Notes under the pieces: model-generated
Told to the model about the DNA's origin: nothing
Database searches by the model: none
The model's input: the letters and a program-made list of their open reading frames with translations, nothing else
Part shown: positions 16,728 to 25,779 of the stretch, one piece after another
Position numbering within the stretch: position 1 is the stretch's first letter
How the letters are laid out: every line of letters starts with the position of its first letter
Assembly: GCA_016871755.1 (NCBI GenBank)
Contig: VHCJ01000013.1
Location: forward strand, 1-64,000
Reading direction: 5' to 3'
From: Verrucomicrobiota bacterium
GTDB lineage: Bacteria > Verrucomicrobiota > Verrucomicrobiia > Opitutales > Opitutaceae
DNA length: 64,000 bases
Position numbers and translations under genes: made by a program

Positions 16728-19145
16728 TCAGCGTGCGACCTCGTGGTCGCGCCGGGTCGGAAACGTCTCCGTGGTTCCGTCGGGTAGCCGGAACGTAGTC
16801 ACGCCCACGAGGCTGGCGCCGGCGAGCCGGGAGCCGATGAAGACCAGCCGCGCGTAGCGGAAGTCACCGGTGATGCCGCGGCCGAAGTCGCGCGGGCTGC
16901 CGTCCGAGAGAACGATGAATTCCTCGCGTTCGCCGAGACGCACGCGATAGACGACGGCGGCCGGGTCGGGCAGGTCCACGCGCTCCACGCTGCAGGAGAG
17001 GGCGACGGATTCGGTTTCCGGGCGGTAGGGAACGATCAGGGTGGCCATCCGATCCGACGCCGCTTTGCCGGTCAGGGATCGGCGGAAGACCAGCCAGTCG
17101 ATCTCCCGGTGCCCGGGCTCGCCGGGGAGTCCGGAAAGCTGCGCAAGCCCGCGTCGCCGCTCCCGCCGGGTCCATGGACGGTCCTCCTCGTTCTGGCGGA
17201 TCACGAACCCGGTGCCGCCGTTGGACACGAAGCCGTCCGGCGTGGGGCGCATCGCCAGCGGAGTGTGCAGGTTGAACTCCATCTCGCGCTCGGTCGCGGT
17301 CGTCTCCGCCTCGTCGATCAGGAGCCAGTACTGTCCCTTGGCCCAGAGCACGTGGCGACGGAGACGAGTGCCCTGGTGGCGGACGTAGCCGCCGTGCGAC
17401 GCGGCGAATACCTCGAGTCCGGGAAGCAGCGCCCACACCTTGTCGTAGCCGGGCAGGTTCCGTTTCACCGGGACGGCACCGTTGATCGTGACCATGTTGT
17501 GCGCCGTGGGGTGCTTGTACCAGGTCAGTTGGGCGGGCTCGAGGTACCCGAGTGCCCCGAGCCCGGCATCGACGGCGAGGGCCTGCCCGTTGGCGTACAG
17601 TTCGAAGGACAGTTGGTCGAAGTGGCTGTGGTTCTGGTGGTCGCCGTAGTTGATCATCATCCACGCCGCCTGGGGGTTCCACGCCTCGCGCATGACCGCG
17701 AAGCGGGACTGCGGGAAATCGACGGAGAGGACGCGGGGCGCGGCTGGCTTGACGGGCAGCTTCTCCAGCGTGCCGGTCGGATACGCGTCCGCGAAGCCGC
17801 CCACGAAGTCTCCGCGCCCGAAGAACCCGGCCATTTCGGAGAACAGCGGGAGGAGGTCGCGGCCGCGTCCCGCGTCGTTGAAGGGGGCGTTCGTCCCGAT
17901 CGGGCTCGTGGTGAGGACAAAGAATTCGATGAACCGCTCAAGCCGCGGCAGGAAGCGGTCAAGGAGGCTGCGGTCGCCGCGGAACTGCTCCAGCATCACC
18001 ATGTACCGGTGGAAAACGCCGAACATGTACGCGGCATAGCTGGTCGTGCGCTCCACGTAGCCGCCGTCGTCGAGAATGTCCTTGCTGATGTGCTCGATCA
18101 TGCGCCCGCGTCCGTGATCAAGCCAGGTCGCGGATTCGGAAAACTCCGGGTACGCGAGTGCGATGTAGGAGAGCGTGTGCGCGGTGTGGGTCTGCCAGTT
18201 GTAGGGGTGAAACGGCGTGCGAATGAGACACTGGTCCAGCCAGCGCGCGGAGCCGAGGAGGTTCTTGAGCAGGCGCTTGGTGGTCTCGGGCTGGAGGTCG
18301 GGGCCAAAGACCCGCTGCGCGTTGATCAGGCGCTCGGTGCGGTTGGAGAGTCCCAGTTCGTACCAGATGAAGTCGTAGCTGACCGTGACGTGAATGACCT
18401 TCTCCGGCTTCACGTCGTCGATCTGGTTGTACCACTGGTTGAAGAGGCTCTCGAAGGCCGCGCTTCGGGTGGTGGTGGGCTGCACGACCTGCGCCTGCGT
18501 GAGCGCGTCGAGGAACCCGAGGTAGTGCACGCCCCTCTTGCTCATCGTCGGGTAGGTGTGCGTGAAGTCGATCCGCTCGCCCCAGGTGTGGCCGAAGAGC
18601 CGGAATCCGCGTCCCGGCGTGTGGATCTCGTCCGCCGCGGCGGTGATCGCGGCCGCACGGGAGGGATCGGCCAGAACGTCGCGGCGGAACTGGTCGCGGG
18701 TGATGAAAGGCTGCTTCGCCGCGGCGTCATAGAGCGAGAGGCGGCCGTTGTCGGGACGGCGCGTGAAGTGGTCGTGGAGCAGGCGTGACACGCGGTCGGA
18801 GTCGCCGGCGGCGGCTGCGGCCTCGAGGGCGCGCTGGATCTCCGGAATCCGCAGGGAGGCGACGAGTTCGGTGTCGGAGATGTGGCGGATGCGGTGCTCG
18901 AAGTACTCCGGGTCGATCGTGACGTCGTGCCATTCGGAGAGCTGGAGGCGAAGGTCGAGGGCGCTGCGGTCGCCCTGGGGAACGACCTCGTGGCAGAGCG
19001 GGCAATGCCACTTACCGTCCTTTTCATAGACGGTATTCTGCAGCGAAATGGTCTCGCCCGCGCGGTCGAGGGCGCGGGCGCCGGGCGCGAGGACAGCGAG
19101 GGCGCAAGCGAGGGCGAGGATCGGTCGGAGGAATGGCATCGGCAT
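16728..19145 (-). CDS. Secreted heparinase II/III-like polysaccharide lyase
   Basis: About 805 aa. N-terminal signal peptide (residues 1-25, FLRPILALACALAVLAPGARA). An alpha/alpha-toroid domain occupies about 50-430, followed by a beta-sandwich heparinase II/III domain with the block NHSHFDQLSFELYANGQ and ALAVDAGLG (near residue 510), which in PL12/15/17/21 enzymes holds the active-site and zinc ligands. Such enzymes cleave uronate-containing polysaccharides (heparan, alginate, ulvan-type) by beta-elimination. CPLC near residue 50 is an unusual paired cysteine. Upstream in-frame Met codons would precede the signal peptide and were not used. It is downstream of the ceramidase-like gene on the same strand (161-bp gap). 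Confidence 0.85.
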   Translation of the reverse strand: MPMPFLRPILALACALAVLAPGARALDRAGETISLQNTVYEKDGKWHCPLCHEVVPQGDRSALDLRLQLSEWHDVTIDPEYFEHRIRHISDTELVASLRIPEIQRALEAAAAAGDSDRVSRLLHDHFTRRPDNGRLSLYDAAAKQPFITRDQFRRDVLADPSRAAAITAAADEIHTPGRGFRLFGHTWGERIDFTHTYPTMSKRGVHYLGFLDALTQAQVVQPTTTRSAAFESLFNQWYNQIDDVKPEKVIHVTVSYDFIWYELGLSNRTERLINAQRVFGPDLQPETTKRLLKNLLGSARWLDQCLIRTPFHPYNWQTHTAHTLSYIALAYPEFSESATWLDHGRGRMIEHISKDILDDGGYVERTTSYAAYMFGVFHRYMVMLEQFRGDRSLLDRFLPRLERFIEFFVLTTSPIGTNAPFNDAGRGRDLLPLFSEMAGFFGRGDFVGGFADAYPTGTLEKLPVKPAAPRVLSVDFPQSRFAVMREAWNPQAAWMMINYGDHQNHSHFDQLSFELYANGQALAVDAGLGALGYLEPAQLTWYKHPTAHNMVTINGAVPVKRNLPGYDKVWALLPGLEVFAASHGGYVRHQGTRLRRHVLWAKGQYWLLIDEAETTATEREMEFNLHTPLAMRPTPDGFVSNGGTGFVIRQNEEDRPWTRRERRRGLAQLSGLPGEPGHREIDWLVFRRSLTGKAASDRMATLIVPYRPETESVALSCSVERVDLPDPAAVVYRVRLGEREEFIVLSDGSPRDFGRGITGDFRYARLVFIGSRLAGASLVGVTTFRLPDGTTETFPTRRDHEVAR

Positions 19146-19306
19146 TCGGGGCTGCGGGTGAGTCCGGGCGCAGTTTTCGGTGAAGGCAACCCCGGGTTGG
19201 GATGGTGGCTCAGGCGGGTCTTGGGGATCGACCGCTGGAAACGGAGGCGCGCCAGTGGCGTGGATCAAGCGAGGGTGCAACGCGGGCGAGGCGTCGGACC
19301 CTCGGC

Positions 19307-20668
19307 TCAGGTCAAGCGGTCGGCGAGGGCGATGAGGGCGGCGGGGAGTTCGCGGTGGATGCACCGAAAGGGAATCTCGCCGCACATGAGCGGCACGAAG
19401 TCCGCCGCGTAGCCGGCGCGGGCCTGCGCCGCTGCGTCAGGGGCGTAGCCCATGCCGCCGACGAGGCTCACGAGCCAGGTGTGGGGATGGGGCGAGGCCG
19501 TGAGGATGCCCGCTTGGAGGCTGTGGTAGAGTTCGAGGCCGAAGCCGAGGATCGCCACCGGGCCGATGCGGATGCCGTGCAGGCAGACCGGGGGATTGGG
19601 CGCCCGCGCTCCGCGCCACCGGGCCAGCAGCCAGCGCAGGCCATTGAGGCGCGTGACTTCCATGCCTTGCGTCAGCAGGGGCGGCTCGCCACCCGTGTGG
19701 GGGAAATCGGTGATGCCCGCCCGCTCGAATACGCGCTCCAGTTGGGCGACGCGCCGGGTCACGCCGGCGCGCGTCCACGGTTGCCGGGTGAAGGTCACGT
19801 TGGTCCGCCGGGTGCGGAGTTCCTCGGTGGGCAGGGGCCGGGCCGTGCGCAGGGCGCGGCGGATGGCGGTGGCGTACTGGCGTTCAATGGCGCGCAACGC
19901 CCGGAGGGACTCGGCGGGAACGCGGTGGTTGAGCTTCGGGTTGAGGTCGCCAAGGGCTCCGGGCAGGAAGATCGCGACCGCCCCCGGGTGCGCCGCCTCG
20001 AGGCGCAGGCTGGCCAGCCCAGCATAGTCGCCGTGGATCGCGGCGGTCTTCTCGCCGTAAACGACGGGATGGCATCCGAAATGATGAAGGAGGCCGAGAA
20101 GCCGCCCGCCTGAGTAGGCGGCAAGGACGCGGACGGTCGGGTCGGTGTGCTCCGGATGCGCGGGCCGCCACGCGGGATCGAGTCGTTCCGCAAGGTTTGC
20201 GTTCATCGCGAACCCCGCGTCGGTCTCGCGGTTGACCGCAATGCCAACACACGGCCCCGCCGCCACGCGCCACTGCGCCTCGGTCAGGGCGCTCCGCGCC
20301 TGCGCGGCGGCCGCCGCAGCGCGGGCCGGCAGGGTCTCGACGTACATCTGGTCCGCCTCGCCCCAGCCGACCATCCCGCCGACCGCCGGCGCGCTGTGGG
20401 TGTGGGTGACCGAGAGAAAGACCTCCGCCGCCTCGACCCCCGCCGCGCGCGCCGCGGCGGACCGGATGCGGGCATCAAGATCGCGGGGCAGCCCACAGAG
20501 TTCGACGCTGAGGATCAGCGCCGTCCGCGCGTGGTCCCGGAAGAGGACGGCGCGCGCGTGCAGCGGGGCGACTTGCTCGGCCGCCGCCCGGTTCCGGTAC
20601 GGTCCGTAGCCCGCCAGTTGCACCCCGAGCCGCGGGGTGATGTCGCTGCGTCCGAATCCGACGTTCAT
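19307..20668 (-). CDS. Neutral/alkaline ceramidase N-terminal-domain-like hydrolase
   Basis: 453 aa. The opening GFGRSDITPRLGVQLAGYG, SVTHTHSAP (near residue 95), GCHPVVYGE and IFLPGALGDLNP are marks of the neutral/alkaline non-lysosomal ceramidase family, whose histidines bind zinc. Unlike secreted ceramidases it has no signal peptide and no C-terminal Ig-like domain. Such short homologues are common in PVC bacteria and are more likely to act on sugar-derived amides or esters than on ceramide; this is inference. Its ATG overlaps the stop of the upstream aminotransferase gene (TGATG), so the two are translationally coupled. Confidence 0.85.
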   Translation of the reverse strand: MNVGFGRSDITPRLGVQLAGYGPYRNRAAAEQVAPLHARAVLFRDHARTALILSVELCGLPRDLDARIRSAAARAAGVEAAEVFLSVTHTHSAPAVGGMVGWGEADQMYVETLPARAAAAAAQARSALTEAQWRVAAGPCVGIAVNRETDAGFAMNANLAERLDPAWRPAHPEHTDPTVRVLAAYSGGRLLGLLHHFGCHPVVYGEKTAAIHGDYAGLASLRLEAAHPGAVAIFLPGALGDLNPKLNHRVPAESLRALRAIERQYATAIRRALRTARPLPTEELRTRRTNVTFTRQPWTRAGVTRRVAQLERVFERAGITDFPHTGGEPPLLTQGMEVTRLNGLRWLLARWRGARAPNPPVCLHGIRIGPVAILGFGLELYHSLQAGILTASPHPHTWLVSLVGGMGYAPDAAAQARAGYAADFVPLMCGEIPFRCIHRELPAALIALADRLT

Positions 20669-21993
20669 CAACGGCGCGCCGGAGTCGCCGGTCCCCGCAG
20701 GCGCTCGTGTTCGCGCAGGTCGTCGATGGAGGCTTCAACCTTCGCGATGATCTCGAGCATCCGGTCGACCTGCGCCTCCTGCGCATCCACGAAGTCGAAG
20801 CGGGTCTCGATCGAGTTGGCCACGCGGTGCCAGCACTGGGGGAGCGGCAGGTTGCGGTAGTCGACCTTCGCCGCGGCCAGCGTCGAGAGCCACGAGACCC
20901 GCGGTCCCTGGTAGTCCTGCCAGTGCAGGCGCGGCCAGTCCGGAATCGGCGAGGGCACGTAACCGAACGCCAGCATGCCCTCAGCCTTGAGCGCGGCGGC
21001 AAAGGTGTCACGCGACACGCCCGCCGCCTCCGCGTCGAAGTTCATCGTCAGGAGGTGATACACCGGCTTCACATCCGCCGCGTAGCGCGGCAGGCGGAGG
21101 AAGGCCGACGTCGCCAGGCCGGCGCGGAAGCGGTCGGCGTGGCGACGGCGCTCCGCGAGCCAGCCGTCGAGGTGGCCGAACTGCTCGGTCAGGAGCACGG
21201 CGTTCAGCGGGGTGATGCGGTAGGTGTAGACCAGCGAATCGACCCATGGACGGAGGTCATCCGGAAAGTCCTTCTCGGGCGAACGGCCCATGTGTTGGCC
21301 GATCATCGCGGCCTTCCAGAAAACCCGCTCGTCCGGTGTGACGAGGTAGCCGGCCTCGGTCGTGGGCAGCACTTTTCCGCCCATGCAGGAGAAGCCCGCC
21401 GCGTCACCGACGTCGCCGACGCGCCGGCCGGCGATTTCCGCGCCATGCGCCTGACTGCCGTCCTCGATGAGCTTCAGGCCGCGCCGGTCCGCAATTTCGC
21501 GGAGGCGGGGCAGGTTCGCGGGCTGTCCGAAGATGTGGACGGCGAGGATCGCCTTGGTCCGCGGCGTGATCGCCGCCTCAACCGCCGCGGGATCGATCAG
21601 GCCGGTGTCGGGATCGACGTCGACGAAGATCGGGATCGCGTTCTGGTGCAGGATGCAGGAGGTCGACGCGCCCCACGTGTACGGCGTCGTGATGACTTCG
21701 TCGCCACCGCAGATTTCCAGACCCGCAAGGGCGCCTTAGAGGGCGGCGTGACCCGAGCTGCAGGCGAGGACCTTCCGTCCGCCATGGTAGCGCGAAACCA
21801 CGTCCTCCGCCTCGGCGATTTCCGGGGAATGGAAACGGCCGAGCCCGACGGCCTTGCCGGCCCGGAGCACGTCGCCGACGCGGGCGATGGCTTGCTCGGA
21901 AAAGCGGGGGAAGGCCGAGTAGGTGACCTCACCGACGCGGGTGCCACCGAGAAGAGCGAGACGCTGGGCCGTGGGAACAAGGAGGGAGGCCAT
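20668..21993 (-). pseudogene. DegT/DnrJ/EryC1-type PLP aminotransferase interrupted by an in-frame TAA
   Basis: The frame runs from ATG 21993 to TGA 20668 (442 codons) but holds one TAA at codon 86 (21736-21738). Both halves are in the same frame and fully conserved around the stop: ACSSGHAAL, stop, GALAGLEICGGDEVITTPYTW. The aligned position in relatives is a polar residue such as His or Gln, so one CAA to TAA change would explain it. Downstream, FVDVDPDTGLID, ILAVHIFGQPANL, LIEDGSQAHGAE and the PLP-lysine region FSCMGGKVLPTTEAG are intact. The family transaminates keto-sugars. The second half could also be read from an internal start. A sequencing error is a real alternative. It heads the operon with the ceramidase-like gene. 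Confidence 0.85.
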
Positions 21994-22205
21994 GGATTGG
22001 ATTGCTCGAAAAGTGTGAGGGTCTCGGCGGGTCCGTCCAACGCAAAACCCCGCGCGCTGCGATCCGCGTGCGGAATCTGCAGCGAGGTCGCCCGAGTCCG
22101 GACAATCCGCCGCTGCAGACAGGGGCGCGGGTGAAATTTCAGCCGGGAATCTAGCCGGGCGCGGCCGGGCGGTAGGCCGCTCCGGTATCCGGCGACAGGA
22201 CGCCG

Positions 22206-23609
22206 CTACGGCGTCGTCGGCACCGCCTCGCGCGGAACGGCGATCAGGTCGAGTGAGGCCGCGCGTCCGGGGATGCCCACGCTGCGCACGCCCACCGCGG
22301 AGGCGGCCGGAGGGCGCACGGGGTCGTAGTAGACGGCTCGCGTCTCGTTCAGGCTGGCGCGGGGCGATTCGTCCTTGAGCAGGTACGTCGCTTTGACGAG
22401 GAGGCGGAAGCTGCTGCCCGCGCGTCCGAGCACCGGACCGAGTCGGGCGAAGAGGGCGGGCCACTCGTCGGCGGGCTCGACCGCTGCACCCGCGTCGAGT
22501 GCGCCGAGGAAAATCAGCGGAACCCCGGCGCCGACGATGGCGGCGTGGGAGAACCGGGGCGATCGGGGCTTGCCCGCGAGCACGGGAAAGACGAGCGGGG
22601 CCTCGAGCGCGGGAGCGCCGGGATTCCGCGCGAGCACCAACTCGATTTCCACGGGCAGGGGGATCGTCCACTCCGTGATGATCACGGGAGGGCATTTCCC
22701 GGCGGGGAAGAGGGGAGTGATCTGCGCGAGGGCGTCGGAGCGCGCGGCGTAGGGGCGGAGGAACACGCGGATCTGCGCCACGCCGGCGGGCGAGCCGCCG
22801 AGTTCCGCTGCGGAGCGCAGCAGCGAGGCCATCGTGAGCGCGACGCTTGACGCCGGATCGGCGCCGCGCTCGGCCTGACCGGAGATGAAGATCCGTTCGC
22901 CCGGCGGAAGGAGCGCTCCGCCGTCCGGAGTCGGGGTGGTGATCGCGACGCGTTGCGTGCTGGCGGCGATGGCCTCGACCGCGATGCGGGCGCCGGGCTC
23001 CGAGAGCGGCGAGCCGAGCCACGTCACCGCGGGTGGATGGTCTGCGAAGCGAGCCGCGAGGACGGCGGCGGCGCGGGCATGATCCGCCTCGTCGGCGAGC
23101 GCGACGGTGAGTCGGAGCACGTGGCGAAGGTCGGAGCCGACCGCCGCGAGTCGCGGGGCGAGGGCGTCGAGGAGGGCGTTCAGTTGGGTGCCTACCTCTT
23201 CGCCAGCGGCCGGAGTCGAACTCCGATCCGCCGACAGGACGCCCGGCGCGAGCAGATGCGGTGAAAAGTAGAGCGTGGCATCGGGCGCGCGGACGAACTC
23301 CGCCTGCCCCGGAGTGTGGGCGGACGCGCCGCGCTGCAGTGACACCCCCGAGCCGTTCGAGTCGCCCGCCGCCGCGGCGTGGGCGTTGGCCGGCGCCGGC
23401 TCAGGCGCAGGCGCGCCGCTGGCCGCGGCCCGGGCGTACGGCACCGGTGCGAGGTACACGACGCCGATCAGAAGCAGGAACGCGATCAGACGGGAGGCGG
23501 ATTCAACGCGCGGCCGCGTCCGAGCGAGGATCTTGCGACGGACGGACGCCGGCGTGGCGGCGTGACCCGGCGCTCCTGACGACGGGCGGGACGGAGGAGA
23601 AGCGGGCAC
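22206..23609 (-). CDS. Membrane-anchored tandem RidA-like (YjgF/UK114) protein
   Basis: About 467 aa from a GTG start at 23609. An N-terminal hydrophobic segment (LIAFLLLIGVVYLAPVPYA, about residues 40-58) acts as an anchor or signal, followed by an Ala/Pro-rich linker. Two RidA-like domains follow: the first has YFSPHLLAPG, LNALLDALAPRLAAVGSDLRHVLRLTVAL and ARIAVEAIA; the second has IFISGQAERG, VAQIRVFLRPY and PVEIELVLAR. Single-domain RidA deaminates reactive enamine/imine intermediates in the cytoplasm, so an exported double version is unusual. It starts 13 bp after the transglutaminase stop and belongs to that operon. The start codon is uncertain because no ATG precedes the hydrophobic segment. 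Confidence 0.75.
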   Translation of the reverse strand: MPASPPSRPSSGAPGHAATPASVRRKILARTRPRVESASRLIAFLLLIGVVYLAPVPYARAAASGAPAPEPAPANAHAAAAGDSNGSGVSLQRGASAHTPGQAEFVRAPDATLYFSPHLLAPGVLSADRSSTPAAGEEVGTQLNALLDALAPRLAAVGSDLRHVLRLTVALADEADHARAAAVLAARFADHPPAVTWLGSPLSEPGARIAVEAIAASTQRVAITTPTPDGGALLPPGERIFISGQAERGADPASSVALTMASLLRSAAELGGSPAGVAQIRVFLRPYAARSDALAQITPLFPAGKCPPVIITEWTIPLPVEIELVLARNPGAPALEAPLVFPVLAGKPRSPRFSHAAIVGAGVPLIFLGALDAGAAVEPADEWPALFARLGPVLGRAGSSFRLLVKATYLLKDESPRASLNETRAVYYDPVRPPAASAVGVRSVGIPGRAASLDLIAVPREAVPTTP

Positions 23610-23622
23610 GGGGCGGGGAGCG

Positions 23623-24564
23623 TCAGTCGAGCGGCGATGCGGCGCGCGGCCCCGGTGCCGCAGCGACGGGTTCCGGCGTGCGGTCGGTCGGGGCCTCGCC
23701 GGGCGGAAAACGGTGGGACGAACGAACCTGGCGCACGCAGACGTCGACCCGCAGGGAGCGGGTGGGGGCGCCGCGATAGGTGCCGCTGACCGGGCGGATG
23801 TCAGTGTAGTCGCGGCCGACGGCGACGCGGATGTAGCGGTCGTCGGCCGGTCGCGCGTGGGTCGGATCGTAGGCGATCCAGCCGGCACCGGGCAGCCAGG
23901 CCTCGATCCAGGCGTGGGACGCCTCGTTCTCGCGCGGTCGGCGGCTGGCGTTGAAGAAGTAGCCGCTGACGTAGCGGGCGGGGATTCCGAGGCTCCGGCA
24001 GAGCCCGAGGTGCACGTGGGCGAAGTCCTGACAGACGCCGGTCCGCAGGCGCAGGGCGTCGGTGGCGAGCGTGTGCACGCCCGTGGTGTTGGCGCGGTAG
24101 GTGAAGGTGCGGTGGACGTGCTCGCCAAGGCGCTGCACGTCGCTCCAGACGTCGGTGCGGCCCCCGGCGACTGCATCCTGCGCCTCGCGCCACAGATCGA
24201 CCTCGAGCGGCACGTACGGAGAACTGGTGTGGAATTCCGCGAGCATCTCGTGCTCCGGCGAGGCGGTGAGGTCGGCGGCGCTCACGACCGGGACGGTGGC
24301 GCGGTCGGCGAGCGGCACTGTCTCGATGCGGGAGACGGTCGTGACGCACAGCAGCGGATGCGGATCCGGCACATCGAAGTAATGAACCGTGTTGCCGTGG
24401 AAATCGCGGTACTCATGGGCCTCCGCGGCGGGCGAGATCCGCAGCGCAAAGGCGAGGCAGCGCTGGATCTCCGTGTCGGCCGGCCGCAGGCGCAATTCGT
24501 TGAAGCTCTCCCGGGCCTTGCCGTCGTAGGAGAACGTGGTCCGGTGGACGACGCGCAGGTGCAT
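23623..24564 (-). CDS. Bacterial transglutaminase-like cysteine protease
   Basis: 313 aa. An N-terminal beta-rich transglutaminase-associated region (LRVVHRTTFSYDGKARESFNELRLRP) precedes the papain-like core. The triad is visible: Cys178 in GVCQDFAHVHLGLCR, His217 in SHAWIEAWLPGAGW and Asp233 in YDPTH. No signal peptide. In this family, genes with ATP-grasp and alpha-E neighbours are thought to cut or exchange peptide bonds made by the ATP-grasp ligase. It follows the alpha-E gene by 57 bp and precedes the tandem RidA gene by 13 bp. Confidence 0.93.
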   Translation of the reverse strand: MHLRVVHRTTFSYDGKARESFNELRLRPADTEIQRCLAFALRISPAAEAHEYRDFHGNTVHYFDVPDPHPLLCVTTVSRIETVPLADRATVPVVSAADLTASPEHEMLAEFHTSSPYVPLEVDLWREAQDAVAGGRTDVWSDVQRLGEHVHRTFTYRANTTGVHTLATDALRLRTGVCQDFAHVHLGLCRSLGIPARYVSGYFFNASRRPRENEASHAWIEAWLPGAGWIAYDPTHARPADDRYIRVAVGRDYTDIRPVSGTYRGAPTRSLRVDVCVRQVRSSHRFPPGEAPTDRTPEPVAAAPGPRAASPLD

Positions 24565-24621
24565 CGGTGGGCCGTCGGGGACGCGGAGGTCGGAGCGGGG
24601 TGGCAGGATCGGGCGGGTTGA

Positions 24622-25779
24622 TCAGGTGGCGGACGCACCCGGCGGGGTGGCATCCGGGCGGCCGACCGCACGCGGAGCGGCCGCGGAGGCCCGGCGACGG
24701 ACGGCGGGGGCGTGTTCGCGGAGCTGCTGTTGTTGCTGCTGCTGGTCCTCGAGGGAAGACTCGGCGGGGTAAAACATGGTGGTTTCGGCGACCTCGTCAC
24801 TGATTGCGGCGAGAGTGGCCTGAGAGTCGACCAGAAATTCATGCAGGCCGCGCCGAAGGACATCGTTGATGGACAGGGATTCCAGCTCCCCAAGCAGTCG
24901 CCGGGAGGCGCGGGCGGCGTGGGAGCGGGGCCGGGCGGCGGTTTCCCCGAGGATCCGACGGAGGAGGTCATCCACCTGCGCGGTGCAGAAATGGAGGGAG
25001 CGCGGGAACGTGTCGGAGAAGATGAGGAACTCTGCCACCTTCCACGGCAGCACCTCCCGGACATGGTGGTGGCGGTAGGCGTCGAGGGCGGAGGCGGACC
25101 GGAGCACGGCCTGCCACTGGGCGGTGTCGATCGCGCCGCCCACGTCGTTCGCGCTGGGGAGGAGCACGTGGTACTTCACGTCGAGGATGCGCGTGGTCTT
25201 GTCGGCCCTTTCCAGCATCTTGCCGAAGCGGATGAACTCCCAGCCCTCGTTGCGGGGGAAGGTCGCGTCGGTCAGCCCTTGGAAGAGGTGCGAGGCGCGA
25301 ATGATGCGGTTGAAGAACTCCTGCGGACCGCTGCGCCAGACGTCCTCGGTCGAGGTGGACTTGAGGATGAGGTGCAGTTCGTTGATGACCTCCCACATCT
25401 CCAGCGAAATCTGGTCGCGGATCATGCGGGCGTTCTCGCGGGCGGCGTAGACGCAGGAGAGGATCGAGCCGGGGTTGCGCAGCTCGAAGGCGAGGAAGTC
25501 AGTCACGCGGTGGCTGTCGGCGACCGGGTGCAGGGCGCGGAACTCCTCCTGCGCCCCGGAGCTGAGGATGAGGGACTCCCACGAATTCAGCGGGGCGGGG
25601 GAGAGATCCTGGAAGTCCGCGAGGAACTGGAGGTTGACGTCGAGGAGCCGGGCGGTGTCCTCGGCGCGCTCGATGTAGCGACTCATCCAATACAGCGAGT
25701 GGGCCACCCGCGAGAGCATGACGGTGGCCGGCGGGCGGCCGGAAGGGGAGGACGGGGTGGGCATGGCGGGGCCGGTCAT
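24622..25779 (-). CDS. Alpha-E domain protein (DUF403)
   Basis: About 385 aa. The alpha-E helical domain begins with [30 protein letters not shown] (near residue 22) and includes [12 protein letters not shown] and a C-terminal helical region to about 320. The family has no established activity; it is almost always paired with a circularly permuted ATP-grasp and a transglutaminase. The C-terminal ~60 residues are extra: a run of glutamines ([12 protein letters not shown]) and an Ala/Arg/Pro-rich tail. The start ATG overlaps the ATP-grasp stop (ATGA). Confidence 0.9.
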   Translation of the reverse strand: MTGPAMPTPSSPSGRPPATVMLSRVAHSLYWMSRYIERAEDTARLLDVNLQFLADFQDLSPAPLNSWESLILSSGAQEEFRALHPVADSHRVTDFLAFELRNPGSILSCVYAARENARMIRDQISLEMWEVINELHLILKSTSTEDVWRSGPQEFFNRIIRASHLFQGLTDATFPRNEGWEFIRFGKMLERADKTTRILDVKYHVLLPSANDVGGAIDTAQWQAVLRSASALDAYRHHHVREVLPWKVAEFLIFSDTFPRSLHFCTAQVDDLLRRILGETAARPRSHAARASRRLLGELESLSINDVLRRGLHEFLVDSQATLAAISDEVAETTMFYPAESSLEDQQQQQQQLREHAPAVRRRASAAAPRAVGRPDATPPGASAT

